64,000 nucleotides of DNA from Chitinophagaceae bacterium (GCA_016720745.1 JADKKA010000018.1:186001-250000), one strand, 5' to 3'; shown: positions 17,291 to 27,258, counted from the stretch's first letter. Program-made: numbers and translations. The notes: generated by a model from the letters alone, not told the origin.

Positions 17291-18355
17291 TTATTTAATC
17301 AGGGTGATCGTTCCTTTTTTGCTAATAAGATTTCCTTTAAAATCAACGCCCTGAGCCATCCAGACAAACACAGCATTATCCTGCAGTACGCCTGCTACTC
17401 TGCCATCCCATCCCCTCGAAGGATCTTTTGTCGTAAAGATGGTTTCTCCCCAGCGGTTATAGATTGTAAAGTACCTGAACTCCCTGATGCCTACAGGTAT
17501 GGCTTTAGCCAGATCGTTTCGGCCATCGTTGTTGGGTGTAAAGGCCGTGGGAACATAAATATCTGCCTGTTGGAATACGGTCACCTTGATATCATCAGCA
17601 GCCTGGCATCCCTCAGCAGTCCGCACCGTTACAACATAAGTAACATCTCTGTCCGTGATAGCAAGCGGGTTCGCAATACGCGGGTTGTTCAGGGTAGTGG
17701 CAGGTGACCAGGAATAAGAGACAAAGCCGACATTGTTTATATCAATTACATTCAACTGCAATGGCTGGTTAACCGCAATCGCTGTATCTCTGCCGGCAAA
17801 AATCTTCGGTGCCGCAGTGATCTTAACGATCACGGAATCCTGTTTCACTGATTTACATCCATTGGCATCCGAAACAGTCAGGTAGTACTGGTATACACCA
17901 GGTGGGGCCAATACTACATTAGGATTCGGTGCTGATGGATTCGATAAATAAATAGAAGGAGTCCATTGATAATTAATGCTGCCGCTTCCATCCAGTCTGA
18001 TGTCTTTACCAAAACAGGCTGTAATATCAGACCCTGCATTCGGTACAGGCACAGGATTCACATATACGGTTCCCGATCTGATATCACCGTCGCAACCATT
18101 TTGCGGATGCTCCTGAACGGTAATGGTATATACTCCCGGGGTATTCCAAAGAATGCTCAGTGAATTTGTGGTGGAAGTCTGCAACACAGCATCCACTTTC
18201 CAGGTATAGGTAGAAGGCACTGCAGGGCTGTTCACACTGTAGGTCCTTCTGGTTCCGATACAAACAGTATCCGGCATGGCTGTTTGAGCCAGGGCCATTA
18301 CTGTTCCTGAAAGGAAGAGCAAAGTGAAAATGATATGTTTGACTCGTTGATTCAT
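17291..18355 (-). CDS. PKD-like surface protein with T9SS type B (gliding-motility) C-terminal domain
   Basis: A 354-residue secreted protein. A signal peptide (MNQRVKHIIFTLLFLSGTVMALAQ) is followed by three PKD/Ig-like beta-sandwich modules. It ends in the type B sorting domain, IYVPTAFTPNNDGRNDLAK...FTIYNRWGETIFTT...GWDGR...NAVFVWMAQG...KKGTITLIK. That domain directs export by the type IX system and cell-surface attachment. It is last in a three-gene tandem with the adhesins at 18460 and 19927, and a strong terminator follows at 17236. It may act as the surface anchor or partner of the two upstream proteins, which lack such a domain; that is inference. Confidence 0.92.
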   Translation of the reverse strand: MNQRVKHIIFTLLFLSGTVMALAQTAMPDTVCIGTRRTYSVNSPAVPSTYTWKVDAVLQTSTTNSLSILWNTPGVYTITVQEHPQNGCDGDIRSGTVYVNPVPVPNAGSDITACFGKDIRLDGSGSINYQWTPSIYLSNPSAPNPNVVLAPPGVYQYYLTVSDANGCKSVKQDSVIVKITAAPKIFAGRDTAIAVNQPLQLNVIDINNVGFVSYSWSPATTLNNPRIANPLAITDRDVTYVVTVRTAEGCQAADDIKVTVFQQADIYVPTAFTPNNDGRNDLAKAIPVGIREFRYFTIYNRWGETIFTTKDPSRGWDGRVAGVLQDNAVFVWMAQGVDFKGNLISKKGTITLIK

Positions 18356-18459
18356 GTCTTGGGTTCCGTCTGATCTGATCCTGCTTCCGTCCGTTCCGCC
18401 AACCCGGGGGTTGAGCGGAACGGAAGAGCAGTATGCGGTTTTCCTTTTTACTTCATCTT

Positions 18460-19800
18460 TTAGTTGTGGGTTATCGGTGTGGTTGCCGGTTTCGGATTAA
18501 CGGTAACCGCTTTGTTAGCTACTGCGGCACAACCGGTAGCAGTGATGGTTTCATTCACCGATACATTTCCTGCACCTGCTGTAGTCCAGCTCACGGTGAT
18601 ACTGTTAGTACCCTGACCTGCTGTAATTGTACCGCCGGTTACTGTCCAGGTGTAACCATGTCCGGCTACTGCTGCAGTAGTATAGGTTGCTGTTGTACCC
18701 ACACAAACAGGATCTGTTCCTGTAACCGCAGGTGTCGGCAACGGATTCACGGTAACGGTAACGGGTTGGATATCGAAACATCCTCCGGCCAATGTACCCT
18801 TGATATAGTAAGTACCGGCTGTTGCTGCTGTTGGTGTGGTATAAGGAATTGTAGCAGCCGCATCTGTCCAGTAAGTGAGCGTGAGGCCTGGTGTTGAACC
18901 AGCTGTTACCGCAGCAAGGGTCAGGTCAACTGTTGCTGGATCACAAACCGCAGCAGGGTTGGTAATAACCAGTACCGGTGCAGGTGTAATGGTAACGGTC
19001 ACAGGTTTGATATCAAAACATCCGGCCGCAGTGGTTCCTTTGATATAGTAGGTACCGGCTGTTGCTGCTGTTGGCGTAGCGTAAGGAATTGTAGCAGCTG
19101 CATCTGTCCAGTAGGTCAGAGTGAGACCAGCGGTTGAACCAGCTGTAATTGCGGGCAATGTGATATCAACTGTAGCAGGAGCACATACACCAGGAGGATC
19201 AGTAATAACCAGATTTGGTGCAGGGTTTACTGTTACGGTCACCGGTTTGATATCAAAGCATCCGGCTGCTGAAGTTCCTTTAATATAATAGGTACCCGAT
19301 GTAGCAGCTGTTGGCGTTGTAAACGGTATTGTTGCGGCTGCATCTGTCCAGTAGGTCAGCGTCAATCCGGCTGTTGAACCAGCTGTAATTGCGGGCAATG
19401 TGATATCAACTGTTGCAGGTGCACAAACCGGCGGCGGATTGGTGATTACCAGGGTTGGTGTCGGATGTACGGTTACGATGATGGTCACCGGATCACCGAT
19501 ACAGCCAAAGGAATTACTCTCCACTACCTGTAAAGTAGCAGTACCAGCTGTAGTCCAGTTGATCGTGATCAGGTTCGGAGTGGCACCGGGAGTGATGGTA
19601 CCATTACCACCAGCGAGCGGGGTAACTGTCCAGTTATAAGTGGAACCGGCGTTCAATACAACGCCGTATGGTTCTGTTGCACCCAGACAAACATCGTGGT
19701 TGCCGGTATTGGGATAGGGCCCCTGGGCTTTTGCCGTCATGTTTCCTGCCAATAGCAGCAGGAACAGGGTGCATCTTAGGAATAGATTCAGTGCTTTCAT
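18460..19800 (-). CDS. Secreted Ig/PKD-like repeat protein without sorting domain
   Basis: About 446 residues from the ATG at 19800, which begins a clear signal peptide (MKALNLFLRCTLFLLLLAG...KAQG). The frame is open back to an ATG at 19917, preceded by AGGAG, but that start would bury the signal. A first PKD-like module is followed by three near-identical 80-residue repeats with cores LTLTYWTDAAATIP and GTYYIKGT, then another PKD-like module. It ends NPKPATTPITHN. No T9SS C-terminal domain is present, though the neighbour downstream has one. Probable role: extracellular adhesin or matrix component. Confidence 0.8.
   Translation of the reverse strand: MKALNLFLRCTLFLLLLAGNMTAKAQGPYPNTGNHDVCLGATEPYGVVLNAGSTYNWTVTPLAGGNGTITPGATPNLITINWTTAGTATLQVVESNSFGCIGDPVTIIVTVHPTPTLVITNPPPVCAPATVDITLPAITAGSTAGLTLTYWTDAAATIPFTTPTAATSGTYYIKGTSAAGCFDIKPVTVTVNPAPNLVITDPPGVCAPATVDITLPAITAGSTAGLTLTYWTDAAATIPYATPTAATAGTYYIKGTTAAGCFDIKPVTVTITPAPVLVITNPAAVCDPATVDLTLAAVTAGSTPGLTLTYWTDAAATIPYTTPTAATAGTYYIKGTLAGGCFDIQPVTVTVNPLPTPAVTGTDPVCVGTTATYTTAAVAGHGYTWTVTGGTITAGQGTNSITVSWTTAGAGNVSVNETITATGCAAVANKAVTVNPKPATTPITHN
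18745..19464 (-). repeat. Three tandem 240-bp coding repeats
   Basis: Three in-frame units of 80 codons, highly similar at the DNA level, encode the YWTDAAATIP modules of the 18460-19800 protein. Each unit starts near a PxPxLVIT stretch and ends at VTVTVN or VTVTIT. Copy number could vary by recombination. Confidence 0.85.
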
Positions 19801-19926
19801 TTCTTTTGTTTTAATATGAGTTTTGTTGTTGGTTGAAACTGCGGGCGATAAATGTTCCGCCATTTCTGGTTTTATAATGGACTTTGGAATTCGATATGCC
19901 TTGTAGTAGTTATTCATGCTCCTGAT

Positions 19927-22900
19927 TTAATTATGATAAATGATAATTGCTGTTGGTTTTGGGTTCACAGTGATGGTCAACGTAGTGCTATTGGCACATT
20001 GACCTGTATTGGGTGTAAATGTGTAAGTGGTAGTAACGGTGTTATTGATAGCTGGTAGCCAGGTACCCGTTATTCCGTTATTGGAAGTGGTAGGCAACGG
20101 TGCCACCGGATCTCCGGCACAAACAGGTCCAACAGGACTAAAAGTTGGGGTAATAGATGTTCCGGCCGTTTGAACCGTGATAGTAGCAGTAGTAATACAT
20201 CCTCTTGCATCCCTTACCCTGATAGTATAAGATCCTGCCGCAAGACCTGTGAATACATTATTAGACTGATAAACAACTCCGTCTTTGCTATAGGATAATA
20301 CACCGGTGCCGCCAGTGGCACTGGCAGTGATGGTACCATCACTCAATCCGCAGGTAGCTGGTGAACTGCTGAGTGATAAAGCCGGGGCCGCCAGATTCAG
20401 CAGGGTAACGGGTAATGTTCTGATACATCCGTTAAAATCTCTGACATAAAGTGTATAAGTACCGGCGGCCAGACCATTAAAAATGGTACTTACCTGGTAA
20501 GTAGTACCGTTGATTGAATATTGCAGGGGAGCTGTACCACCGGTAGCTGCTGCCGTAATAGATCCGTTGTTATTGCCACAGGCTGCATGAAGAATAGTAG
20601 CTGTTAGTGTTTGTGGTCCGTTGGTATTGGCGACAACAACAGCCCTGGTAGTCATACACCCACCGGCATCGGTAACAGTAACGGTATAAGTGCCGGGTAA
20701 TACGCCTGTGAAAATATTACTTGACTGGAAGGTAATTCCATTGATACTGTATTGAAGCGGCGCCGTTCCACCGGTGGCCGTAATGGTAATGGTACCGTTG
20801 GCATTTCCACAAGTAGACGGAGTGGAAACAGTGTTTGAAATCAATAATCCGGATGTGTTCCCAACTGTTAAACCCGTTGTACTAATACAACCTCTGTTGT
20901 CTTTGATATAAACAGTATAAAACCCGGGGGTCAGACCGGTAAAAGTTCCGCTGCTTTGATAAGTCGTACCATCAATACTATATGTATACGGTGCGGTTCC
21001 CAGTGAGCCGGTTGCCACAATCACTCCGTCGCCTATCAAACAGGAAGAGGCAATCGAATAAGCGTTGACCCTTGGCAAGGCCGTATTGGTAATGGTGGTT
21101 GTGGCGGTGCTATAGCAATTGTTTACATCTTTTACATAAACTGTATAAGCACCCGGAGCCAGATTAGTAAATACATTGCTGGCCTGAAAGGAAGTCCCGT
21201 TAATACTATATTCATAAGGCGCCGTTCCGCCGGTTACACTTACAGTGATGGTACCGTTAGCGCTGTTACAGGATGCGCTTTGTACTGCCAGGGTACCCAC
21301 GGGCACAGAGGCCCCTGTCAATGTAATATTAACACCAGTTGTGCAACCGGTGCCATCCATCACCGAAACTGCATAAGTGCCGGGAGTAAGATTATTGAAA
21401 ATGTTAGTACCAGTATAGGCTCCGCCGTTGATACTATAAGTATAAGGTAATGAGCCTCCTGTTCCATTCGCAGTAATGCTACCTGTTGCAGAAACACAAC
21501 TGGGATTCACCTGGGTAGTGGTTATACCGGGACCTCCCAGTGAAGGAACTGCCACATAAATAGTCGTGAGACAAGCTCCGGGAATATCGGGGGGGCCCGC
21601 GACAAAATCTGCATCATCGGCGATAATGATAGGATAAGTGCCTGGTGCCAGTCCGGTATAAGTAAAACTATTGGCACCCGGTGGGAAGAAAGTGTTCCAG
21701 GTTGTACCATTATCAATACTGATATGGTAGGGTGTGTGGGCGCCAACTCCGGTAACAGTAATGGTACCGGTTGTTCCTCCGCAAACACTGGCCGTTGAAA
21801 CAGCTGTTGCAGTTGCTGGTGTACCAATGCCAATAGTGGCAATGCGGGTTACCGTACAACCATCTTCGTTCATCGCAGTGATCGTGTGAACACCTGCGGC
21901 TACCGGGCGAAACTGATTGGCCGTTGTGAATGCACCACCATCTAAACTAAACGTATAGCTGTTACCACCTCCACTGGGAAGCCCGCGAAGATTTTTAATT
22001 CTTCCTTCACCGGTACAGCCCAGGATATCACGCACGCGAAAGGTAACATCCGTTGGAACGGTACCAGCCCCTGAAGTGGTTACAGTCAAAGAAACAGGAT
22101 TGGAAATACAGCCATTGGCATCTTTAGCAGTAATGATATGTACACCGGGGGCGATATTCAGGAAAATACCACTGGCCTGAAAAGCACCGCCATCAATATT
22201 ATAAGTAACAGGAGCAACTCCACCAGTACTGTTGGCAAATATTACTGCATTAGCCGTGCCACAGGTAGCCTGATGTCTTACGGTTGCTGTAAGCGTTGGA
22301 CCGGCAACAGATGAAACCGTTACCTGCTTTGTAACGATACAATTATTCGCATCTTTAACGTATACAGTATAGGTTCCTGTAGCGATTCCTGTAAAAGTAT
22401 TTCCTGCCTGATAATTGGTGCCATCTATGCTGTATTGAAGCGGAGCAACTCCGCCTGTTGCGACTGCCGTGATGCTACCGCTATTGGAAGAACAGGAAGA
22501 AGCAATGCTGCTGGCAGTTAATGAAAGGTTGGAAGTATTAGTGATTACAACGGTTGTGGTACGAATACAGTTATTCGCATCTTTCACATAAACCGTATAG
22601 GTACCGGTGGCCAGATTGCTGAACAAAGGACCCGGTTGATAGGTGGTTCCATCAATACTATAGGCATAGGGTAATAAACCACCGGTAGCATTGGCGGTAA
22701 TGGTTCCGGTATTGGCAGCACAGGCGGTAGGAGTAGTGGTAGCAGATAAAAGCGGGCCGGAAGTTGCAGGTACATTCACAACAAAGGTCCCGATACAACC
22801 TGTTACATCACGAACATAGGCCACATAGTTGCCGGGAGCCAGTCCTGTAAACAGATTAGCTACCTGGAAATTGATGCCATTAATACTAAAGGTATAAGGA

Positions 22901-25900
22901 AGAGTACCACCAGTTCCGGTAATAGTGAGCGTACCGTTGTTGACATTGCATGCCGATTGTGTGGCAGTTGCGTTGGCCACAGGAGCATTAGTTACGCCAA
23001 CAGTAACTGTCACAATATTGGTACAACCGGTGGCATCTCTTACTGTTACCGTATAGGTACCCGCAGCTAATCCGGTAAAAATATTACCGGGTTGAAAGCT
23101 GATACCGTTAATACTATATTCAAGCGGTGCAATACCACCAAGGCCGGTAGCGGTAACCGTTCCATTGCTGTTCGTACAGGCAGCGGCAGTACTGGTGGCC
23201 GTAACAGTTGGTGCTGGTGAGTTGCCTACGGTAACCGTAGTAGTGGCCAAACAATTATTGGCATCTTTTACATACACTGTATATGTACCGGGTGTGATAC
23301 CAGGAAAAATATTTCCGGGTTGATAGGTATTGCCGTTTATACTGTATTGCAAAGGAGGAGTTCCGCCGCTGCCAAAAGCAGTAATGCTGCCGTTATTGCT
23401 GCCACAGGTAGCAGTGGCAGGAACAGCTGTAATCTGCGGAGTGGGAGAACCGGTAATTGTAGCTACTGTCGCATTAATACAGCCATTCGCGTCCCGAACT
23501 GAAATGGTATAAGTACCTCCCGTTAAACCGGTAAAGAAATTACCAGCCTGCCAGGTCGTGCCATTTATACTGTATTCATACGGAGCAGTACCAGCAGTAG
23601 CTGTTATAGTAATGGATCCATTATTATTTCCACAGTTGGCATTGGTGCTGGTAAAACTGATAACGGGTCCGTTGGTATTGAGAATGGTAACCCTTGTTGT
23701 GTTGTTACAACCTCCTGCATCTTTTACGGTTACTGTATACACTCCTGCAGGCAGATTGGTAAATGTTCCGGATGCCTGGAAATTGGTTCCGTCAATACTA
23801 TAAGTATACGGGCCTGCTGTACCGGATCCTGTTGCTGTAATGGACCCTGTACTATTTCCACAGGTAGTATTTGTCTGTGTGGTTGCAATGGTTGGTCCTG
23901 GTATTACAAAACTGGCGCTGGCCTGTGAACCACTGCAGGCCTGATTGATGGTAGCAACAATATTGTACGTAATATTTGGACTAAGACCGGTGAATGTGCC
24001 GGTAGTATTTGTTGCGATCAGTGTGGTGCCCTGGTAAAGAGAATAAATGATGGTAGAGCCGGGCAAAGGTGCCGGATTGATAGCGGACGTAACGCTACTC
24101 GTAAGACAATTCGGTGTCACCGTTAAGGTAAACAGGGTATTGGGACAATACGCCGTGATATCAAACGAAGCAACAAAACCATCGCCGCTTGCGTAGAGTA
24201 ATTTTTTTGCTTCATCATAGGAAAGATCATATACTGCCCTGCCGGAGAATCCGGGAATATTAATATCCGCGGGTGCATCGCTGAACACCGAACCGTTGAA
24301 GTTGTAAACTTTGATTAATCCATTTGCCTCCCCGACAAAAACATTGTTACATGCATCAACTGCGATACCACCCTGCATCAATGCCGTATTGCTGTTAGAT
24401 AAGGGTGTACCAACTGTAGCACCGGTTGCTTTATTAAATGCTTTCAGATTTTTTCCATCCCAGTAAAAAAGATAATTATTGTTGAGGGCAAAGATGTTGG
24501 CCGAGTTGTCAATATTTCCTCCGGCCAGATAGGGTCTGTTTTGAATTTCCTGTACCGAAGTAAACCCCGAAGGCACATTCCAGGAAACGGAGGCCCCGCT
24601 GTAAGGAAAACTGTTCTTATACATTCTGTTATTCAGAGAAGGGTTTCCAAACAAGGATCCGTAAATGGTGTACATATCATTATTCGAAGGGTCAATGATA
24701 AAGTCAACAATATCCTGAGCCCATCCAGCCGATCCTGTATAAGGAATACCGGTTACATTCAAGGCCGATACCGTTGTTGCGGGAGGAACAAAAACGCCGA
24801 AATTGATATTAGAATTGGTACCACCACCAGCCACCAGGATTTGCGGAGAACCATTGTTACAGCTCCAGTACATTTTCCAGGCTTCTCTGAAATTTGGATT
24901 AGCGGTGGTAATAAAATTGTCGTAGAGGCCGGTTGTGTTGATGCGTATTACTCTGAAACCGGTGGTGGGATTAAAACCCTGTCCGAGATAAATATTACCG
25001 GTTGGTTTTTCAACCATCCAGCCACCCCAGTAGCCGCCGAAGGTCCAGGAAGGAATGGTCAGTGTTCCGTTAAAGGTCCACTGCAGGTTACCCGCTGCAT
25101 CGAATTTGGCTAACTGATGACTGACCAATCCGCTTCCGCCTCCGGTTACATAAATATTACCCGCATAATCGAAATCAACATCTTTTGCTTTGCCGGCGTT
25201 GAGTCCGGCCAGGTTACCAGTACCTGTGACAAAAGGATCAATCACCAGCGCTTTGCTATGATCATATCCCTGCGGAAAAGAAAAGCTCAATGTTTTATCA
25301 GTAATCAGGAAGGAGGAAGCAATCTTTTCGCTGTTCGCAGATAAAAGCGGACTGCTGCCGTAAAATGAAACAGGACGGGTTTCTTTTATTCCGCCGATTT
25401 CAGACTGAATCAGGAGACTTCCATCTGCCTGTACTGTAATTTTAGTAAGATCGCCGCCATACTGCATCCGCAGTTGAGACAGATCTGCACCGGGCTTTAC
25501 CAGTAAACTGTATTCAAATCCTTCCTTCTTCTCCTTTGGAAAAAAATAAACCAGGTCAATCCCCGGATAAATTTCTTTATAAACAATTTTTTGAAATGCC
25601 CTTGCCTTGCCCTGCACGGAGGCATAAGTATGAAAACTGCTGCTGGTTCGTTCTGTGCTGATCACCGGCGCGGGATTGGCATCTTGCCATTGCGCCGTAA
25701 TAAATCGATCAATCAGTATTCGTTCTTCTTCCTCGTCTTCTGCTTTTTTACCCGCTCTGATTTCCTTTTCCCTTTCTTCTTCATCGGGTCCTTCTGATTT
25801 ACGTTGAATGTGGATGATTCCTTTTTCGGTGAATAGTACGGGCATTCCCATTCCTTCATAGGCGTAGAGAATACGCCCCATGTATTCATACCCTTTCAGC

Positions 25901-26130
25901 GTTTCGCCATACTGCCCGATATTTTCGATAAAGCAGGCCGCTTTTCCTAAGGGATCTGTTGGATTGCCGGGTATCTTACCGGCAGAAAAAATGGTTTTGG
26001 ATTTGGCGGAAGAAGGAGCTGTGGTGAATTGCGAACGACCAATCAGGCTGAAGCAAAGCATTGCCGGTAGCAGATAGTTCAATAATCGCTTCCTGTTGAG
26101 CAATGGATGTTTTGGTTGAGCCTTGATCAT
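19927..26130 (-). CDS. Giant SprB-repeat adhesin with DUF7948-like N-terminal domain
   Basis: About 2067 residues from the ATG at 26130; a TTG at 26184 would add 18. A signal segment (RKRLLNYLLPAMLCFSLIGRS) is followed by a DUF7948-like domain (about 45-280: FIENIGQYGETLKGYEYMGR, YPGIDLVYFFP). A propeller-like region then extends to about residue 690. Sixteen SprB-type repeats of about 77 residues follow, with the signatures PLQYSINGTTYQ and GTYTVYVKDANNC. A last Ig-like module, GITGTWLPAINNTVTTTYTFTP, precedes the end NPKPTAIIIYHN. SprB repeats occur in gliding adhesins moved over the cell surface. There is no T9SS tail. The gene stops three codons before, and in frame with, the ATG at 19917. 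Confidence 0.9.
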   Translation of the reverse strand: MIKAQPKHPLLNRKRLLNYLLPAMLCFSLIGRSQFTTAPSSAKSKTIFSAGKIPGNPTDPLGKAACFIENIGQYGETLKGYEYMGRILYAYEGMGMPVLFTEKGIIHIQRKSEGPDEEEREKEIRAGKKAEDEEEERILIDRFITAQWQDANPAPVISTERTSSSFHTYASVQGKARAFQKIVYKEIYPGIDLVYFFPKEKKEGFEYSLLVKPGADLSQLRMQYGGDLTKITVQADGSLLIQSEIGGIKETRPVSFYGSSPLLSANSEKIASSFLITDKTLSFSFPQGYDHSKALVIDPFVTGTGNLAGLNAGKAKDVDFDYAGNIYVTGGGSGLVSHQLAKFDAAGNLQWTFNGTLTIPSWTFGGYWGGWMVEKPTGNIYLGQGFNPTTGFRVIRINTTGLYDNFITTANPNFREAWKMYWSCNNGSPQILVAGGGTNSNINFGVFVPPATTVSALNVTGIPYTGSAGWAQDIVDFIIDPSNNDMYTIYGSLFGNPSLNNRMYKNSFPYSGASVSWNVPSGFTSVQEIQNRPYLAGGNIDNSANIFALNNNYLFYWDGKNLKAFNKATGATVGTPLSNSNTALMQGGIAVDACNNVFVGEANGLIKVYNFNGSVFSDAPADINIPGFSGRAVYDLSYDEAKKLLYASGDGFVASFDITAYCPNTLFTLTVTPNCLTSSVTSAINPAPLPGSTIIYSLYQGTTLIATNTTGTFTGLSPNITYNIVATINQACSGSQASASFVIPGPTIATTQTNTTCGNSTGSITATGSGTAGPYTYSIDGTNFQASGTFTNLPAGVYTVTVKDAGGCNNTTRVTILNTNGPVISFTSTNANCGNNNGSITITATAGTAPYEYSINGTTWQAGNFFTGLTGGTYTISVRDANGCINATVATITGSPTPQITAVPATATCGSNNGSITAFGSGGTPPLQYSINGNTYQPGNIFPGITPGTYTVYVKDANNCLATTTVTVGNSPAPTVTATSTAAACTNSNGTVTATGLGGIAPLEYSINGISFQPGNIFTGLAAGTYTVTVRDATGCTNIVTVTVGVTNAPVANATATQSACNVNNGTLTITGTGGTLPYTFSINGINFQVANLFTGLAPGNYVAYVRDVTGCIGTFVVNVPATSGPLLSATTTPTACAANTGTITANATGGLLPYAYSIDGTTYQPGPLFSNLATGTYTVYVKDANNCIRTTTVVITNTSNLSLTASSIASSCSSNSGSITAVATGGVAPLQYSIDGTNYQAGNTFTGIATGTYTVYVKDANNCIVTKQVTVSSVAGPTLTATVRHQATCGTANAVIFANSTGGVAPVTYNIDGGAFQASGIFLNIAPGVHIITAKDANGCISNPVSLTVTTSGAGTVPTDVTFRVRDILGCTGEGRIKNLRGLPSGGGNSYTFSLDGGAFTTANQFRPVAAGVHTITAMNEDGCTVTRIATIGIGTPATATAVSTASVCGGTTGTITVTGVGAHTPYHISIDNGTTWNTFFPPGANSFTYTGLAPGTYPIIIADDADFVAGPPDIPGACLTTIYVAVPSLGGPGITTTQVNPSCVSATGSITANGTGGSLPYTYSINGGAYTGTNIFNNLTPGTYAVSVMDGTGCTTGVNITLTGASVPVGTLAVQSASCNSANGTITVSVTGGTAPYEYSINGTSFQASNVFTNLAPGAYTVYVKDVNNCYSTATTTITNTALPRVNAYSIASSCLIGDGVIVATGSLGTAPYTYSIDGTTYQSSGTFTGLTPGFYTVYIKDNRGCISTTGLTVGNTSGLLISNTVSTPSTCGNANGTITITATGGTAPLQYSINGITFQSSNIFTGVLPGTYTVTVTDAGGCMTTRAVVVANTNGPQTLTATILHAACGNNNGSITAAATGGTAPLQYSINGTTYQVSTIFNGLAAGTYTLYVRDFNGCIRTLPVTLLNLAAPALSLSSSPATCGLSDGTITASATGGTGVLSYSKDGVVYQSNNVFTGLAAGSYTIRVRDARGCITTATITVQTAGTSITPTFSPVGPVCAGDPVAPLPTTSNNGITGTWLPAINNTVTTTYTFTPNTGQCANSTTLTITVNPKPTAIIIYHN
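20165..23890 (-). repeat. Sixteen SprB-type coding repeats (about 231 bp each)
   Basis: Sixteen successive units, each with a Cys near the start, a YSI(N/D)G core and a GTYTVxVxDxxxC end, encode the adhesive stalk of the giant protein. The ninth is degenerate (longer, without the first Cys pattern) and the tenth has an insertion. Others are well conserved in protein but divergent in DNA, which suggests old duplications under selection. Confidence 0.85.
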
Positions 26131-26286
26131 TCCTTGTTGGTCCCCGGGGCTAAATGCCGGTTGGTTTAAAATCGATCCGGTCAAATAATTGACCCCTGAC
26201 CACTATCTGTCAAAACCAATGTTTAAACTGTAATCAGAAATGGGGACTATTTGGGGAAAAACCTGAAAAAGGCTAAAAAACAGGCA

Positions 26287-26310
26287 TTTATGGCCCAAAA
26301 GGGTCATAAA
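26287..26310 (-). terminator. Hairpin between NIPSNAP and adhesin genes, possible terminator
   Basis: TTTATGGCCC (26287-26296) pairs with GGGTCATAAA (26301-26310) around an AAAA loop, with one G-T pair. In the minus-strand sense TGCCTGTTTTTT follows the stem. It lies between the end of the NIPSNAP gene (26391) and the adhesin start and could separate the two transcripts. Confidence 0.5.
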
Positions 26311-26390
26311 TCGGGCAAAAGAAGGGGAAATTTGATGAATTCCAGACCCCTGTCTCCGGGGGTTGATATGAAAAATGTTGGGATTGGGGC

Positions 26391-27167
26391 TTAAAAGTCG
26401 GAATAATGGGTGGGCCTCAGGAAAACGATATCATTACGGGAGACATTCTTCTGGTATTCGGGCATGGAAGACAGCTTTTTCCAGTAAGGGTCCTGGGAAA
26501 AGGTTTTCCAGTGTTCATCCCGGTCGGCTTTGTTTTCGAAACAGGTCATGTACATCAGGTTGGGCATTTTGCTGCCCGCGATCACGCTGCTGTAGAAAAC
26601 GGCGTTGAAGTTGAGTCTTTTGAAGAGACCGATTTCATCTCCTTCATTGAACATCTTTACTTTATTGGCAAAGATCTTCTCTGTCGCACTTTCATAGCTG
26701 CGCAGTTCATATACCCTTTCACTCTTCGGTGCTTTTAATTGAGGCAACTGCATCTGTGGCGCCAGTGGAAACGCCTTGAGCAGGATTACTTCCATTCGGG
26801 AATAGGGAGGATTGGTATACAGCGCATTGCGGTAGGCGGTTCCTGCACCTACAAATTCCTGATCCTTTTTTAATTGCTGATCGAGTAAATCAAGGTGCTG
26901 CAAATTCTTCAGTGGAAGGAAAACATATAAGAGTTTGTTAGTGGTTGTATCATTCGCCAGCGATTTAAAAACACCGACAGATTTAATTCCTGCCCGGTGA
27001 AGCGCTGGTAGCAATGCCTCCTGCAGGTATTGTTCTATCACGAGTGCCTGGCTGTCGGTGGCATAGCGATACACGGTGAGCTGGTAATATTCTGTTGTAG
27101 GCTTTTCTGCAGCATTTATATTACTAATGCTCACCAATAACAATATCAAAATAAAAATGCGTTTCAT
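26391..27167 (-). CDS. Secreted NIPSNAP-family protein
   Basis: A 258-residue protein with signal peptide MKRIFILILLLVSISNINAAE. Two ferredoxin-like alpha/beta-barrel halves follow. The second contains the family hallmark ERVYELRSYES...EKIFANKVKMFNEGDEIGLFKRL, followed by PNLMYMTCFENKADRDEHWKTFSQDP. NIPSNAP proteins are small dimeric-barrel proteins of unknown biochemical role, and export is common in Bacteroidota. It is a lone gene. Confidence 0.88.
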   Translation of the reverse strand: MKRIFILILLLVSISNINAAEKPTTEYYQLTVYRYATDSQALVIEQYLQEALLPALHRAGIKSVGVFKSLANDTTTNKLLYVFLPLKNLQHLDLLDQQLKKDQEFVGAGTAYRNALYTNPPYSRMEVILLKAFPLAPQMQLPQLKAPKSERVYELRSYESATEKIFANKVKMFNEGDEIGLFKRLNFNAVFYSSVIAGSKMPNLMYMTCFENKADRDEHWKTFSQDPYWKKLSSMPEYQKNVSRNDIVFLRPTHYSDF

Positions 27168-27225
27168 ACAATCGGTTGGATAATCCTTGAATATAAAAAA
27201 GTTCTTGTACGTATGTGTAATAAAA

Positions 27226-27256
27226 AAGGGGGCAAACTTATCCAGTTTAGACCCTT
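27226..27256 (-). terminator. Terminator copy A (after altered tRNA-Phe copy)
   Basis: A 13-base stem with a GGATA loop on the minus strand has two internal mismatches, and a T run (27227-27222) follows. It is a diverged duplicate of the intact terminator at 27451-27481. Confidence 0.7.
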
Positions 27257-27258
27257 CA

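Noticed and set aside
18433..18897. Cysteine-rich plus-strand frame opposite the Ig-repeat gene
   Set aside because: Cysteines arise from the complement of the alanine/threonine codons of the real gene.
18745..23890. Regular repeats as a possible CRISPR array
   Set aside because: Units are 231-240 bp, in frame and encode beta-rich modules; no short repeats with unique spacers.
24541..25113. 190-codon plus-strand frame inside the adhesin gene
   Set aside because: Mirror frame of the repeat-rich minus-strand gene; arginine/serine-rich with no domain.
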